Positions 1-13,989 of a DNA stretch of 64,000 bases are shown piece by piece. The position numbers and the translations under genes are program-made. Within the stretch, counting starts at the first letter, position 1. Each line of letters begins with the position of its first letter. The DNA comes from Micromussa lordhowensis (lineage: Eukaryota > Cnidaria > Anthozoa > Scleractinia > Lobophylliidae), in assembly GCA_964020085.1 (NCBI GenBank), contig OZ026601.1, forward strand, positions 31,165,318 through 31,229,317. The letters are read 5' to 3'. The notes beneath the pieces are model-generated. The model saw only the letters and a list, made by a program, of their open reading frames with translations. It was not told the DNA's origin and did no database searches.

Positions 1-3000
1 GATTTTAATTAGTTTAGTGAAAAGAGCTAATAGAACTGAAACTGAGTTTAAAAAGACCTGTTTTGAGGAGGTTTCTGGTTTTAAAGTTCTGATGGCTTTA
101 AATACTACTTAGCTCAAAGAGGATTTAGTGAGTTAAGTAAATAAATTTGAGAAGATTCCATAATAACCTTTGGAGTCATTGCCTCCAAATATATACAATG
201 TAGATTATAACAATCATTGTTAGACTTGGTGGTTTTAAGACAATATATGTAAGGACTTGTTGATGATACTATTGTTAAGACCTCTCTGTTTCACTATGCA
301 TTATATATTACAATAATGTAAAACAAGAGAGAAACTCTTGACCACCCTTTGGGATTGACAAAGGCTGCTTTGAGAGTTGAATCACCTTGTGAAATACACT
401 GGTGTTAAAAACTTCCCCAGGGTCAGTAATCATTTCAGAATTCCTCTTCAAAGTACTTTTCTACTACATGTAAATGACTGTATGGTGACAGTAACATTAC
501 CGGCATATGCCTTCTCAGTTTTCCTGTCATTCATATGTGGCAATTTCCCTTAAAACTTGTCAGAGAGAAATTTTACTTAATCAACCATTTGTGTAGCTAA
601 CAAACTTAACAGGCTGAATTACCATTTTTTTGCCTGTGAGAAAACCAACAAACATATGACTAAATGGTTGGCTGTTTAGTGTTTTTGAAATACATGTACA
701 TGTACTTTCAGTCTGAACACACACTAACAGAAAGAATTACTACATTGCAGCGGATCTGTTACATGTTATGCATTATCAGTGAGGACTAAGCCAAATATGT
801 ACTGTACGTATAGCAGAAATGTAATTCCAAGTATGCTTCAGCACTTCAACATTTTAATTAAGGCATACTGCTGGTTCTAAATGTGCTTTGACGGCCTCCA
901 TTGCTACTTTGACTATGAAAAGTCACCCTTTAGCACGAGCTTTCTCACTAGAAAAAGAAAGCAGTAATGCTTGAAACCAGACTCTTAAAGGTAACGGTCA
1001 CATCATAGAGCTTCATTACTGTACCTTACATGCACTGACAATGCGAGGTTTAGGATCTGTGCATTGGCGGTTAAGCCTTAATATTTTTCAGTGCTACAAA
1101 CATCCCTACCAATTCTACGAGAACAATCATTCATGAAAATCAAGTCTAGATATTTGCTCAGGGCGACAAGTTTGAAATAACATCTGAAAAACCTTGTGGA
1201 TCAAGCCTTCCAGCAAGCTTTAATTGGTATATGACAGCACAGAGTAAATCAGCAATATGAGAGAATGTGAAAAACAGCTTTCTAAACACAACAGCATGCA
1301 CGACACACCATAAATGAGTACGCAAGGGAACCATCTTGATTGCTTTTTGCGTAATTAAGAGGAATGGCTATCGTTCAAAGTGTTGGGAAAGTACAATGTA
1401 TTCGTGAGCATCAGTAATGATGCAGTCTCCAAAAATGTCCAAACAGGACGAGTGCCAATTATTGGTCAAAAAGCAGTTGAAGATGACTTCCCAAAACACA
1501 AGGTAGTCAGTAAATACAGTACCGTGCATACTGCAGAAGCACACCTTCATCAAAACAAGAGTACATATATGGTGCATCAAACTCATGACGGTAGAATTCA
1601 ATCACTACTGAACAACTGATTCACAGAAGTTGAATTTCGGAAGAGATCTCAAATTGTCCTCGTTTGTCTTCACCTGCCAACGTTTCCGAGTTAAGACGTG
1701 AGATTTTTATTTTGGGAGTGCCAGGTTTTTCGAAGTCAACAGGAACATATCTGAAGATTCCTTAAGATGTCTGAAACTTCCAAAGACATCCGAAGTCTTC
1801 CGAAGACAAGGTTATCAAATTTGCATACAATAGCGAAAGCAGAAACAGTCCTGACATTTCCCAGTCTCAGTCTCTGGATGTGTATTGCTACATGTAAATG
1901 TGACCTAGCTCCCAGACATATCGTTATTTACACATAGTTTTCATTTCTTACATCATTTTGTTTAAATATTTTTGGAAGTTGTGTCAAGCAAAGCTGCAAC
2001 CACTCACATTTGTCAATCAGGCATGAAAATTTTGCCCGTAGGCACAAGCCGGCATGAGATCGAAGTTTTCAATCCGCAGGCATGAGATTCATGCCAGAGA
2101 TTCATGCCTAAAGCACGAGAGTTGGCAGGTCTCCTGATCACTTCCAAAAAACAAAATCTAACACCACAGTCTCACCAACAAATACAGTTTACTCAATCAT
2201 AAAGCTTTTAAGCTTCAAGTCACTGCACCTAAAATCATTCCAGATCCAAGTTATACCTAGGTATTCATGTCCAAAATGGAAAGTGGGCCAGATTCTTACC
2301 AGAAGTTGCTGATATATGTATATACAGAAGAATCATTCAAGTATGAACCAGGGGTTTCAATAGTAGCTGGGTAGCTCTACCGGCTTGTAATGAGCCGATT
2401 ACACTGTGCCTGCTTAGAGCCTTCATACGAACGTCAAGTAAGACCAGATAATTTCATTCCAGCTTGGAATTCTTGCCAAAAAGTTGGCACAATAGGTTTC
2501 ATGTTATAGGAAAACAAAAGGAAATGAAAAAGAAAAGACATTCTGGCATCTTCCAAGCCTTCTAGCCCACGAAAGGTGAAGCAAAGTCTGCAAAACCTGT
2601 GATGAACATCGCTTCTGAAGGTAAGTCAAAAAACTATGCAAGGCATCTCAGTTGAAATCAAGGAGAACTGGGACCAAATATGAACACTAATGGCAGCCAA
2701 AAGGCAATCGTTGTTTGCATATGTCACGCCAGTGTCAAAACAAAAGAGGGCAAACCAGAATGATTCCTCCCAAGGTTAGTTGATATTGAAAGGAAAATCT
2801 TCTGTGATGATATCGTTCAAATGTTAAAATTTTGCTTTGTTTTTGTGCCAATATATTGTGTATCGTTCTTCAATCGTTTTTGTAATGATATGTGTGACCT
2901 GAAGTGTACCGTGTTGGTCTACAGGAACAACAAAGCAACAAAAATAGACCTGAAAATGCAGGAAAAGGTATCTGCGAGAGTCTAGAATTTCAAAATTTTC

Positions 3001-3494
3001 CGGGCATGCCCCGGGACCCCGCTAGGCTCTAAGGCCCTTCCATCTTCAGGACTCCAGAAAAAACACCTGCCTGTTATTCTTAACTACCCACATGTGCAAA
3101 AATTTATTGAAACCTCTGATGAACACTTTCAGATGTGTTCAAACAAAATGTATTTCCCTCACAGAGTTGAAAATGGCAAAATTTCAAGGCCAACTACATG
3201 TATACATACCACTGTGTCAAACCTGTGACAAGATCCCATTTCAAAATAAACTATGCTATAAATAGTACCAGTGTACTTGATTGCCAGAGTAAGCAGGGCT
3301 AAAAAAAATTAATAAGCCATCTTTTTATTCTCAGTATTGAACTGGAACTAGCTTTCAACTGAGGCTAATGTGGGGAGTCTTTTCAAATGCAAAATATGAT
3401 ATTTCATCTCTTTTTAATGATATTCCCCCACATGATCCTTTATTGCAAGCCAGTGCTGTACCAGCCAAATATTGAGAGTATGAATGTGGCCTAT
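1..3494. other. No gene seen; AT-rich with old repeats
   Basis: Open frames near 1.4-1.6 kb overlap on both strands and lack splice context. From 1640 to 2110 degenerate GAAGACTTCCG- and GGCATGAGATTC-type motifs suggest an eroded repeat. A CCGGGCATGCCCCGGGACCCC segment near 3000 is another likely repeat fragment. Confidence 0.5.
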
Positions 3495-3678
3495 TCCAGC
3501 TTGCCCTTCAGACAAGCAGCTCTCAAATTTTGCTTGCCCTGGGCAAGTCTTATTGTGCGTTTTTCATTTAGTTGGCAGACCAATGATTTTCCTGAGCCTT
3601 AGCTCAACTGAGAATGACAGGTTACTTGCCTGGCAGAAAAATCTACTTATCCCAGATGAGCATACTGCACTTTTGTTA
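3495..3678 (-). repeat. Dispersed repeat, GGGCAAG family, copy 3 (inverted)
   Basis: Reverse-complement copy: CCAGCTTGCCCTTCAGACAAG, TTGCTTGCCCTGGGCAAGTC and CTGGCAGAAAAATCTACTTAT correspond in reverse order to blocks of the two copies near 58.4 and 60.4 kb. Open frames across it are chance. Confidence 0.65.
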
Positions 3679-5187
3679 AGCTCCGAGTAGGACACTCAAG
3701 TCAACAGCCCATACAATTAAGTCATAAATGGCAGACAGCTCGCCTCAGTACATGGTATGAAAACGAGGCGTGATTGATTGATTGCAGTTACATGTATACA
3801 CACAACTTAAGCAGTTGTGAAATTAAAGCCTGAATTTGATTTTCTGGTATGTTTTCTAATGTTTACATTCAATGAATCATGTTGATCCTCTGGCAACTAC
3901 AAGCACACTTTATTTAACCTTTACTAATTAGGCTTGAAGTTAAACATGGAATGTTTTTCCATTTTTCGCTGTTTTTCAGAGAAACAGCTGTAACGTTTTA
4001 CCTAATAAAAATAAATCGTTTCCTCTTTTTGTGTCTTGTTATGTCTTTACCAGTGAGTCGGGTAGGTTTAATACAGGCCGAGACAAATATTGTTCACCCG
4101 CTACTAAAATTGATTTAAGCAGAAACCAAAAAGTCTGGAAATGTACTATTTCCCTTCTGATTCTTGATTTCCCATTAAGGATGTTAACAGGAGTATACAT
4201 AAGCATTTGCTGGATAAAAGCTCTTGATAAATGGCCATTATTAACTCTGAAATCAATAGTGACAGATATTACATTGTATAACTTCATACATAAGTCTTAG
4301 TAACTTTACATGTAGGTAGCATGTAATTTAGACATTCTTCCAGGAAGTTTAATTATGTAGTTCTACAGACTGTAAGTTGTTTATTGGTTCCTTTTTCAAA
4401 CATCTGTTTAATTGCATTTAGTAAAATCAAAATCTGTAAAATGTGCTCTGGTAAAAAAGATCACAAGGGTGCAGACACTATTGTGTTTTGTAGCTGTAAC
4501 TTTTAAATGAATAGAGACTTCTTGGAGATGGATATTTGAAGGATTTTTTAAAGCAAAGGACTACGGTTAAATCACTGCCAGAACAAAAAATTAGCTTTTC
4601 CCAACTCTGCCGATTTCCTTCCTGCAAGACTAGCTTCAAGAATATCACTTTTCCTTTAATAAAACTGAAGCTGCAGATTTCTCCACTTCACATATCACCA
4701 TATTGGAGTTGGGATTCTAGCCTTGACTGCCTTGCTTACATGATCTCGTTCCGAGGCTAAAATGAGCGGTCCAACATTTATGTATTTGGTGTACGTTCAT
4801 TATTTCAAAATTCTAACATGGTCCCAAGGCTTTCTGCCCAAAATTGCAAATTTTCTTCCTTAGATTCCTTTGTCTGGTAATTCCTCTTAGAAACTTGATA
4901 CAAAGAAAACAGGACTACAATTAGTATCCACATGGAAACATGTTAGCATTTTCAGATATCCAATGGGGGCTATTAAATGTAATTAAAACTTGAGTCTGTG
5001 AAGGAAAGCTATAGATATATTGACTCAGTGTTCTCCACAGATTTTAAAGTAATCAGCTAAAAATTTAAAGTAGCCAGTGCTTGCAAATCAAGTGTCTGAA
5101 GGATGCGAGGTTCTAGGGGGGTATGGGGGCATGGCTCCCGGAAAGTTTTCAAAACTTATGTGGCTGGAGATGCAATCTGACACACTT

Positions 5188-5211
5188 TTTTTTTGAGGGG
5201 GGGGGGGGGGG
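5188..5211. repeat. T-run followed by G-run
   Basis: T9, then GA, then a G tract broken once (4 and 12 G). Prone to length variation and assembly error. Confidence 0.9.
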
Positions 5212-5492
5212 CAACTTAAGGGAAGAAAAGATATGCCATTTTTGGTCAGTTTTTGTCCTGGCTTTTTATGCAAATTGACAGTATTCACTAATACAGTTAC
5301 ACTAATTACAAAGTATGTCATGCAATAATTGCACAATAATTATTACTTGCAATATTACGTTTCTTCTTTTTAACTTCTTTCAATGACTTAAAACCAACTT
5401 TTAGCTTAATATGTCACTTGATACAAGTTAAGAATTGATTAAGATTTGGAGTTGGGGTAGGAGTGGATGACTTTTAAGTTTACGAAATGAAC

Positions 5493-5616
5493 GCTGAGGG
5501 GTAACCCTGCATCCCTGACTAGCATCCCATCCATGGGGGAGTTGAACTACTAATAGCCGCTTCATGCTATTGAAACTGCGAAAAGCTCTGGCCTGATCAG
5601 CCACTTGACTCGTATC
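5493..5616 (+). mobile_element. SINE-like element, 3' fragment
   Basis: Only the 3' half is present: GGGGTAACCCTGCATCC, AGCATCCCATCCATGGGGG, CGCTTCATGCTATTGAAACTG and GGCCTGATCAGCCACTTG align with the other three copies. Confidence 0.72.
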
Positions 5617-6271
5617 CAAACTATTATGGTCTACAGCTGTAAGCTCTTTAAGCAACTACCTCCCGTAGGCTTGACATTTTGGGTGGTCGCTTATGGGAGG
5701 TTCAACTGTATTCTTAGATTTTTGCCAAGACCCCCAAACCCAAACTCTCCTTCCAAATTGCTATTTCTTTTCAACATTAGTTCTGAGAAGTTAATCGTAG
5801 GTCAATTTAATATCCTTGACTGAAACATTTTAATTCCATTTTCTCATCGCATAAGACATGTATGACAATGTATCTATACTACGTTCTATAAATCACATCT
5901 AATGAAGTCATAGAGAGCCAGAAGTTACCCCCAATACTTCTGTAATGAAATGGTGTGGCTTAAACAGGTTTCAAATCTGTGTTTACCTATATTTAGTTTT
6001 CATTGTTTTCTAAAATTGCCGAGTACCCAATGAGTTGGGACAAGCTAGCAAGACCGCATTATGCCAATTAAAGTTGGTCAAGTTTCTAAATTGAAATCAA
6101 ATCCAAGCATGCATCAGGCCTTCAACAGACCACAGTACAATCAAATCACCGATGTTTAAAAACATGAGGAGTTTTGATTTAGAGTTTCTCCAAAATCAAA
6201 TTGCACAATGAGAAGATTGAACAACTCTTTCCCTTGTCAAGCTTGTGATCCCTCAACCATCAGAGGATAAA

Positions 6272-6282
6272 ATAATAATAAT

Positions 6283-6342
<60 letters not shown>
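6272..6342. repeat. (AAT)n microsatellite
   Basis: Uninterrupted ATA/AAT repeat of about 70 bp after a short impure start. No stem-forming LINE end is recognised next to it. Confidence 0.95.
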
Positions 6343-6344
<2 letters not shown>

Positions 6345-7331
6345 CACATGATGGTATATTGGATGCAATCCAAAATCTAAAAAATGCAAAATTAATATCT
6401 ATGAATATTGAATAAGTGACAATTCAAGGTGAAGGTTACTTTTCAGGAAACAATTTTATTGTCACAAAAGAAACCAACAGAGAGATCAAAGACACAGAGA
6501 AGGAGAGATTTGCGTGAGTACTGCAATATAATTTCCAGGTTTAGTTTACACAGTGATTACATAAAAAGCCAAACATTCTTTTTGCTACGCAGTTACACAA
6601 AGATAAATATATGAACATTACTGGGATCGAACCAGCGATGCAAAAATGAATTTATCAACACACAACACACTTGCTAATAAATAAATGCAGCAGTTTTAAA
6701 AACAACACGCGTTACCACAAATTGAAGTTTTCTCGTTGGAAGATTCAAATTACAGAAAACTTGAGACGGCTAAAACGCGATAATCACTAATTATTTTCAC
6801 CTCAGCCCTTCTGAGCAAACGAGTGAAAAAAAATCACAGTGGCAACAAGAAAATTCATTTAATATTTCCAATAAGGGTCCAGGTTTGTCGTTCTAGCGAT
6901 CGTAATTTCTTCCATACAGGACAAGTGGTTACTGGTTAACCAAGAATCCATAAGCTTACTCGAGACACATCCAAAGTCTTTGTCATTTACGAAGACACTT
7001 AAGCCTTAGTTAAGCTTAAGTCAATTCTCAGCCAGACATTTAACACAGTTTGAATTTCTCCACGAAATTAATCTCTTTCACGATGTCGTATCCAAGTTTG
7101 TACAATAAACCACGGACAGATTGCTCGAAACGTCTGCGATTATTACCAGATCAAAGACCAAAAGAAAATATAATCGGTGCCATATGCACTGAATACAAAT
7201 TCAACATAAGCTGATTCACATTGAAAGTTAAAGCGCTGCGGCCTCTATTTATTCCAGCCATTGTTTGCAGTTGCTCACCCTTTAACAAATTTTAATCCAT
7301 AGCAAACAAGAAAGTCTCTGCAGAGATCTTA

Positions 7332-8240
7332 CCTCAGAAAGTAGCCAGTTTAGGTCCATTTTCAATCATCGCTGCAGTGGAAAGAGGAAACTCGCAAACT
7401 ATGGATCATTCCGTTTGAAAAAGTCTTGTGGTGGTGGTGAAAACGTAACAAAATTTTGCCCAAATTTGCAGAATCAGCCCCGGCGTATTTACGGCCTTAA
7501 ATCTAAAAGGGGAAGTAAAAACAGGCGGAATAAAAATTTTTAATCAGAAAACGTAAAGCTGAAAAGTAGGACACAATAACATGTGATGAAAATACACCTT
7601 GGAACTTGCAAAACAAGAGGGAAACTTGCACATTTACAGATTAACGAGAGGAGAAGCACCTTTATAAAATTCAGCTTATACAGTATCCGCTAAATAAAAT
7701 GGTGGCTCCCAATAAAACTGTCCACAAAATATTCTCCTAATAATAGACAAATTCCATGAATACCCTCCTAAAATACAATAAACTTAGCAAAAGCACAAAG
7801 GGTAGACGCTCAAATGGAGGAAGATTTTGCTTGAAATCGACAACTTATAAAAAACCTTAATTAATAATTCACTCCACTCGACTACACTCCCTCCAAACAT
7901 CGACCTGAGCTAGATAAACCCCAAAAATTCTACATTAGTTGAACAACGCCCATTGTAAGAAAAAGCCAGATCCAAACCTTACAAAAGGCCGCTTCAATAT
8001 GACGCAAACCTCTCACAATCGGCGAGACTTGCACATGAAATCGACAACAGATTTGCCGACACCGTGGGGAAAGTTTTGCTCATCCACGCCGATATTTTCG
8101 TAACACATTTTTGAGCGTGGGCGAGCTTAATTTAACTCCAACTAACAAATCCCGGGAATCTCTCTCGCCGGCCGCCTTACCTCACCTGAAAATTTGCTAG
8201 ACATGTTTCTCTTTTCATCTGTGGCAGCGATGGCAGTACA
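7332..8240 (-). other. Candidate 5' end of a minus-strand gene running left
   Basis: Minus-strand splice signals are good: a leader ending ...AAATTTTCAG|gtgagg near 8195, then an acceptor tttcctctttccactgcag near 7376 and a second exon ending TTTCTGAG|gtaaga near 7332. In that second exon a start ATGG opens a nine-codon frame MDLNWLLSE ending in phase 0. All longer frames across it stop, so the upstream part would be untranslated. I found no convincing downstream exons before the window's left edge. Confidence 0.25.
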
Positions 8241-8520
8241 AGCAGCCGGATAAATGCACCAAACTGCAGCAGGTTTTGAAAACTGCCGACAATTTCACGG
8301 CAAAGAACGGACGCGGCTTTTGGACGCAGAATTGCAACCGGAACTTCAAATAAGCTGCAACGTCTCCCGTAGGTTACCAAGAGAAGACCTCGTTAATTCA
8401 GCAGTTAAAACAGATAATTTTTCCCTAAAAACAGTCGAATTGCCATGGCATGAACACAGAGAGAATGTAACACCGGCCACACGAGCATCATCAATCGCAC
8501 GCACCCGAGACTTCTGGGTA

Positions 8521-8530
8521 GTGACGTCAC
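8521..8530. promoter_or_regulatory. CRE palindrome GTGACGTCAC
   Basis: Ten-base perfect palindrome containing TGACGTCA, about 300 bp upstream (minus-strand sense) of a candidate leader exon ending at 8195. Confidence 0.5.
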
Positions 8531-9507
8531 AGGAAACAAAAAAATTGCCGGAAGTAAAAGTTCATTCAAAGAGGACTTCCTTTCTGAATACAAGTAAGGC
8601 TGAAAATTGACCCAAGAAAGCAATTTTACATGCAACGTGCAGTGGATGTCTATATGAGTGAGTTTAAACGTAACACGAAGGAAATGTAGATCGGTCGGGT
8701 GATTAAAGTATGTTCAAATTATTTTTTGTTATTATAGTATTTTATTATTTTTGAAGGGTCGGTAAAACACGTATTTTGGAGGACGAGTGTCGCTAAATAA
8801 ATTACTTTTCACAGGCAAAATATATATATAAATATACCAAGAAATTTATATTTTGATCTCACTGGATACAAACAAGCGACATTTTGAGGCTGGTTCGAGA
8901 TAAGTACATTGATGTATTACGTGTAAAACATGACAGTTTTTTATTTGTTGTAATAATATAGCAACATGTCAACTTGAAACCGTGCATGAGTCTTGACAAG
9001 TCGGAAGAAAAAATATCACGCACGTCCAAGCAAGTAACCACGAATCCCTGTTAGTTTGCTAATAATACCAGACTACAACGAACCGTTATTATTTATCCCA
9101 CGTGAGTTTTCTCTGTTTTAAAATATATCTTCCCGCTAAAGCGAGTGAATGTTTTCTATTTATCATATGCATATTTACAGCTAATAAGTCTCTATGAATA
9201 TAAGCAAGGTAAAAGTGCCAGCTAGCCCGGTGATCCACCACGCCCGAGTATGAATAAAATCAAATCCTACAAGAAGTCAAATTAACTCCCATCAAATAAA
9301 TCCGACGGTTTATAGTCAAACGAACCCACCTCACAGGAGTGATTTGAAGCGCTGAATGAGCCGGTTGACGCTGAGCTGCGAATTCTGAAGGCGGTCGGCG
9401 TGAAAAAGAATACAAACGCGGCGCTTGCTCGCGTTACCCCTTTCGAATCAAAATACGAAGTGAATCTGTCGTATGAAGAAAGTCTACTTAGACTTGGCAA
9501 AACGCCT

Positions 9508-9730
9508 TGACGTCATCGTTTCTAAACAAAACGCAAATGAACGCCCACGAGCGGAAGAATCGAATAGAGCTGCATACGTCTTCACGTGAACCAGAAAACT
9601 AAAATTAATTGGACTCGTAAATTATATTCACCGAACACAAGTGAGCCGTTGGAGGCTTTGTGCTGCCTTGCCAGATAAGTCCCCTGTCTGACGTCACGCT
9701 GACGTCATTTGAAGTCTGTGTGTATAAATA
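9508..9730 (+). promoter_or_regulatory. CRE-rich promoter with TATA box
   Basis: Perfect CRE palindromes TGACGTCA at 9508-9515, 9689-9696 and 9700-9707. The last two are 11 bp apart, about one helical turn. An E-box CACGTG lies at 9583-9588. TATAAATA at 9723-9730 is 16 bp beyond the last CRE. Arrangement is that of cAMP/CREB- or ATF-responsive, rapidly induced promoters (family knowledge). A start near 9755-9760 on the plus strand is predicted. Confidence 0.6.
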
Positions 9731-9962
9731 CACAATAAGGCTGTCTAAAACGAGATGAAAGGAAAACATTGTTTTTTCCACCAAAGTGCATGCTAATGTT
9801 TAAAAATACTCGCGCTGAATAATTTCTTCCCCCTCCAGGGGTTGTGATCTTTTTCGCTGGAGCGCTAGTTTGGCACGAAACTTTTACCTTAGCAGAGAGC
9901 CATTCGATTTTTCCCGTGTCATTTTCGCGTCGAACCATTTGTGAAACAAAATACTTTCGAAG

Positions 9963-12900
9963 ATGAGCCAGTTGATTGATCGCAAAATGCATTTTCAAAA
10001 GAAATTCGTCGGTAGGCGATCATAAATTATTCAACAAGGTGTGATATTTCTGCATTAATTTGCTGGCGAGAAAATCCATTTTAAATCCTACGCACAGAAT
10101 AGCTCGTGATGTTTCTATTTTAACCCGGTTTGGTTTTTGCGTGGGTGGTTTATATTTGGATGAAAGACTGAAGTGTCACCGGCAATCGGTTTTTCCGGGA
10201 AGTTTGAACACTGGTAAGCCATACCAAAGCGTGTAGATTATTTTTTCTTGCTTTTCAGCGAGATTCGCGAGCGAAAGGCAGGTGGAAAAAGTGCTATAGA
10301 TTGCAAATGCTGAAACCGCATCTTGCTTTTGAATTTAAAAGCAGGAAAATAAATATTTTTTTATTATTATTCAGTAAATGCTCAAATTTTTGCACAATAT
10401 CGCTGCACCTTTGTTGCTATTGCTTCTTGGGAAAAAAAATCTTTATAAGCCAACCATTATTCTTTGCAATGTTGTTTTTCTCTTTTCGAGCGGCATCATA
10501 AAAATATTGGCACTGACAAAATTAATGTTGCCACTTAGAATATTCAACAATGTTTTTTTCCGAATGACAGAACAAGAGATCGGATCTCCAATCTCTCGTG
10601 TGGAATCTAATGGAAAATTCGTATAATACAAACATCAGCCGCGAAAATCCGTTCGGCAATTTAGTTTTTTTTTTTCTGGTTTCAGTGAAATTGCTCAAGA
10701 CGACTAATAACTCGCCTTTAACAGATAGTGCGATGCAAAAACAGCATTCAATTTCAGTTCGTGAATTGACATGCCAAACAGCTATGCCTGTGTTGGAAAA
10801 GAATTACTCCAAAGGTTGCAGGGGAGAGTCCAATTAAATAATGTAAAGGTATTGTTCTGCCGCGGTGATTCTGTAGGCTTGTGTGGTGGTTTTTATACGC
10901 AATAGACGATCGACGTTCAACTAAAGTGGTACATATATATTTGTAATTTGCATGTAAAGGATATTCGCCGACGTTTCAACTTGCATGCAAAAGCTACTTG
11001 AGCCTTCTATTTACTTCTATTCTTTTTTCACTGGATTACGCATTGTCGCTTTTTAAATACAGGAAAAATACCTTGATTAATTTAATACCGCACACTTTCT
11101 TCGGTTTGCGAGGCTCTCCAGCTAGTCTTAGTCTATTTTTCATCCACTTTTAGGTCTTTTTTGACCTTTTTGCCTTAGCAGTGTTCCGAAGTCCATTTTT
11201 AGTGTTCTTTAGAGCCTAATTGCTTGTAGCTATGGATGAAAAATTGACTCAAAAGACGCAAATACAACGGAAGAACATCGATTCGCGATTATTAGAAAAC
11301 AACTTTTGGGCTTATCATCGAATATTGTAGAATAAACAAAGTTTTTCTCTTTGCCAAGGTTTTCATGCTTGTCTCAGGAACTCGTGGTCAGTGCAACGGA
11401 GACAACGGCTGTTTTTGGAATCACTTTTAGCACTGAATATTACAGTAAAAACAGTAGCTAAAAATTCAGCCAGGATTTCTGTCTTCTGTTTATTCGTTTG
11501 GCCTTAGATTCTCACCCGGATAGAGGAAACTTGCCGAAATTTTCAGTTACGTAACACATTTGAATGCAAGTCAGCAATCCAAACCGGCGGAGTGTAAATT
11601 CAATACATAGCTATGCGTTAAGCTGATTGAAACAGGGTGTCTGAGGTAAAAGAATATTTGACAAGACAGTAATTTGCAACCATTTGTGGATTATGCATTT
11701 GAAAACTGCACCGAGTTCGACATGCATTATCAAATGTTTTTTGTGCTTCATTTCGTGAAAAACCTCTTATTCTCACACAACACCACCGACTGTGCCGGTG
11801 TTATATAAAACTGAGTGTTGAAAGTGGAACCTTTTGCACTTGCCATCTCAGCTTGGAGAGATCTGTTTTCGATGAAATAGACTCTATTTATTTTGTCTAG
11901 TTCCATAAACTTGACAATGGCTTTCAGCCTTACGACTTATTTGAAAGAGCTGTGTGTGTTTATCAAGCTGGGTTCCCGGCTACTCTCACTTCGAAGTCAG
12001 TGCCGAGTTCAGTGTTGTTTAGTGCCTACCCGCCAGCGCGGGCAGCTCTTGTTTGCTTCTCTGAATTTGAAAAAAGATGATAAAAATAGTCCTTAATTTA
12101 GTGAAATCATGTTGCCATAAGCTTGGTGTACTATACCCTACCTATAGTCGCTGGGTATTAAACTGAAGAAGAACGCCGGTACATACAGATGGTTCACCAG
12201 GCTTTTAGGCAGTGTAAACATGAAAAGACATCAAGTGTTTTTTTGGGTATCAAGCTCGCGATTGTTGCTTTAAAACGACGAAAATGAGTAAACATAGTCA
12301 CATATTGGGGTGGTCCACAGACGGCTGAGCGATTAAAGCAGACTGACGCTCAGGATTTGGCCGGCTTCGGTCACGAACAAACTCGTCTTGTGAATAGCCT
12401 GTAAACGGGAAGACATCAAGGATATTCAGTCATGAGCCTCCAGAATGGTGTTAGTGATAAGGTTTCTTCAGTAAATTGTCACCTTTGTTTTTTGCTCGTG
12501 GCCATGAATAAGCTGAATAAAGGTCTGTTCGGTGAACGCTTAGAGAGAATTCAATTTGCTTAAGGGTTTTGCAAGGCCAAACTCCAGTAAACCAATATCG
12601 GCGTATGTAAAAAATGGCGGATCTAAACGATGACAACACGATTCTTAAATTCTCCTCGGAGTGCTTTCTACGAGTTTAAATGTCATTTTATTTAATTTCC
12701 TCTTTTCCAGCCCAAAAGCAAAAGCACTAACTTAGAACTGAATACACTGCGGTACAATATTGAGAACAAATAAGAGAAAAATAATTCAGTGTTGTTCTCG
12801 GCAACTTGTCGCAATCAGTCTCGAGGTGTTTCGAGGTCAGTTTTAGTGTAACAGCCAACAATGTGTTTGCCGTTATCGCAGTCCTTCAGTTCTGTTTTTC

Positions 12901-13989
12901 GCCTGACGATTAGGCGATTTACTGAGGTAACAAAGGCGTTGAAAACTCGATATATGACGAGGAGTTAGAACACTTTACCGGCATGGCTTAGGCGAACTAT
13001 TATGTCATCTTACTGAGGGGAATCCTTCAGTGACAAATACGTTTAGATATTAGTTAACTCTATATTTTAGCCAGCCAACTCAGTCTAAGTTTTCTATTAT
13101 AAAACGTATCTCGATGGTTTATAAACGAATTTAACGTAATATAAAAAGCAAAAAACAAAACTGGAAAAGGAATAGTTTTTTCCGAACATGCATCGGGTGA
13201 AGAAGGCCAGCAGTTCCATGTTTATTGGCCTCTATTTCCGGTCTTCCGAAGGAAGGAAAATCGTGCTTTTCTGTGTATCTACAATAGCTTTTAGCTCACC
13301 ATCTCTAAATGTTTTAGCATCAAGACACATTGCGTGTTTTATATATGCGTTTACATAAGTGCCTTCCTAACAAGCTAAGACCTTAGAGCTTGTTCCGGGG
13401 CCGCGTACGTTTTACGATCGACTACAACTGTATGCAAAGTGGAATTGACCGGTTTAATTATGCTCAGATCTATGACTGTTCATTCCTCTTCCTTTTTGCC
13501 AAGGAATCTAAATTTGTTTTGCCTAACAAGTTACGGCGCAGCTTTCAGTCGGTAACATAGGCCGGTGGAAACTCTTTCATGCCGGATAAGAATCAGCTGT
13601 GACCTCGACAGTTGATAACTGTAGCCCCTAACAAACCATTATTGGTGTTCGAATAAGAATATAAGCGAGCGGGAACAAACTAATTGTTCTGTCTTCTTCC
13701 AACTCTTCTCATCGAGAAGCGGTTATGAAGTCGATGTGAATACTAGAATCGCCTAGGCATGGGAGACTTCTACTTCTAGATCGACTGCAGCCTTATATAA
13801 TTATTGCACCCCTCATTTTCGTATACATTTTTCTTTGAGTAAACCAGTTCTTTTATACGATGTATGGTGGTAAATCTAAACTAACAGCTTGACATTTTTA
13901 TCGCAGATTTTCTGACTGATGTGGCTGTGGACGTTTGCGCAAGGAAGCTGCATCACGATTATGCGATTCAGCTCATCATCGAGCAATGA
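9963..13989 (+). CDS. Candidate two-exon gene for a 43-aa protein
   Basis: No family recognised. Exon 1 (9963-10011) encodes MSQLIDRKMHFQKKFV and ends at GTCG|gtaggc. Exon 2 (13907-13989) follows the acceptor tttttatcgcag and adds DFLTDVAVDVCARKL and HHDYAIQLIIEQ before TGA. The joining phase matches: in exon 2 the other two frames stop within 15 bases and only the one in phase with exon 1 stays open. The start lies about 205 bp downstream of the predicted start site of the CRE/TATA promoter, and a poly(A) signal AATAAA follows at 14320-14325. The chain is short enough to arise by chance, and a non-coding or longer alternatively spliced transcript is possible. Confidence 0.33.
12318..12376 (+). 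other. Degenerate tRNA-Leu/Ser-like segment
   Basis: ACGGCTGAGCGATTAAAGC resembles the A-box side of tRNA-Leu/Ser, and CGGCTTCGGTCAC loosely resembles a B box at suitable spacing. The acceptor stem does not pair, so at best this is a tRNA pseudogene or a SINE head. Confidence 0.3.

Larger units (their letters stand above)
3679..7331. other. No gene seen apart from repeats listed separately
   Basis: AT-rich sequence with chance open frames under 90 codons. It holds the T/G run, the SINE fragment and the AAT microsatellite. Confidence 0.5.

Noticed and set aside
8254..8610. 118-codon plus-strand frame
   Set aside because: It lies in promoter-like GC-richer sequence opposite a better minus-strand splice signal, and has no domain or splice context.
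9282..9500. 72-codon minus-strand frame next to a CRE
   Set aside because: The apparent start is TTG, with no ATG and no recognisable domain.
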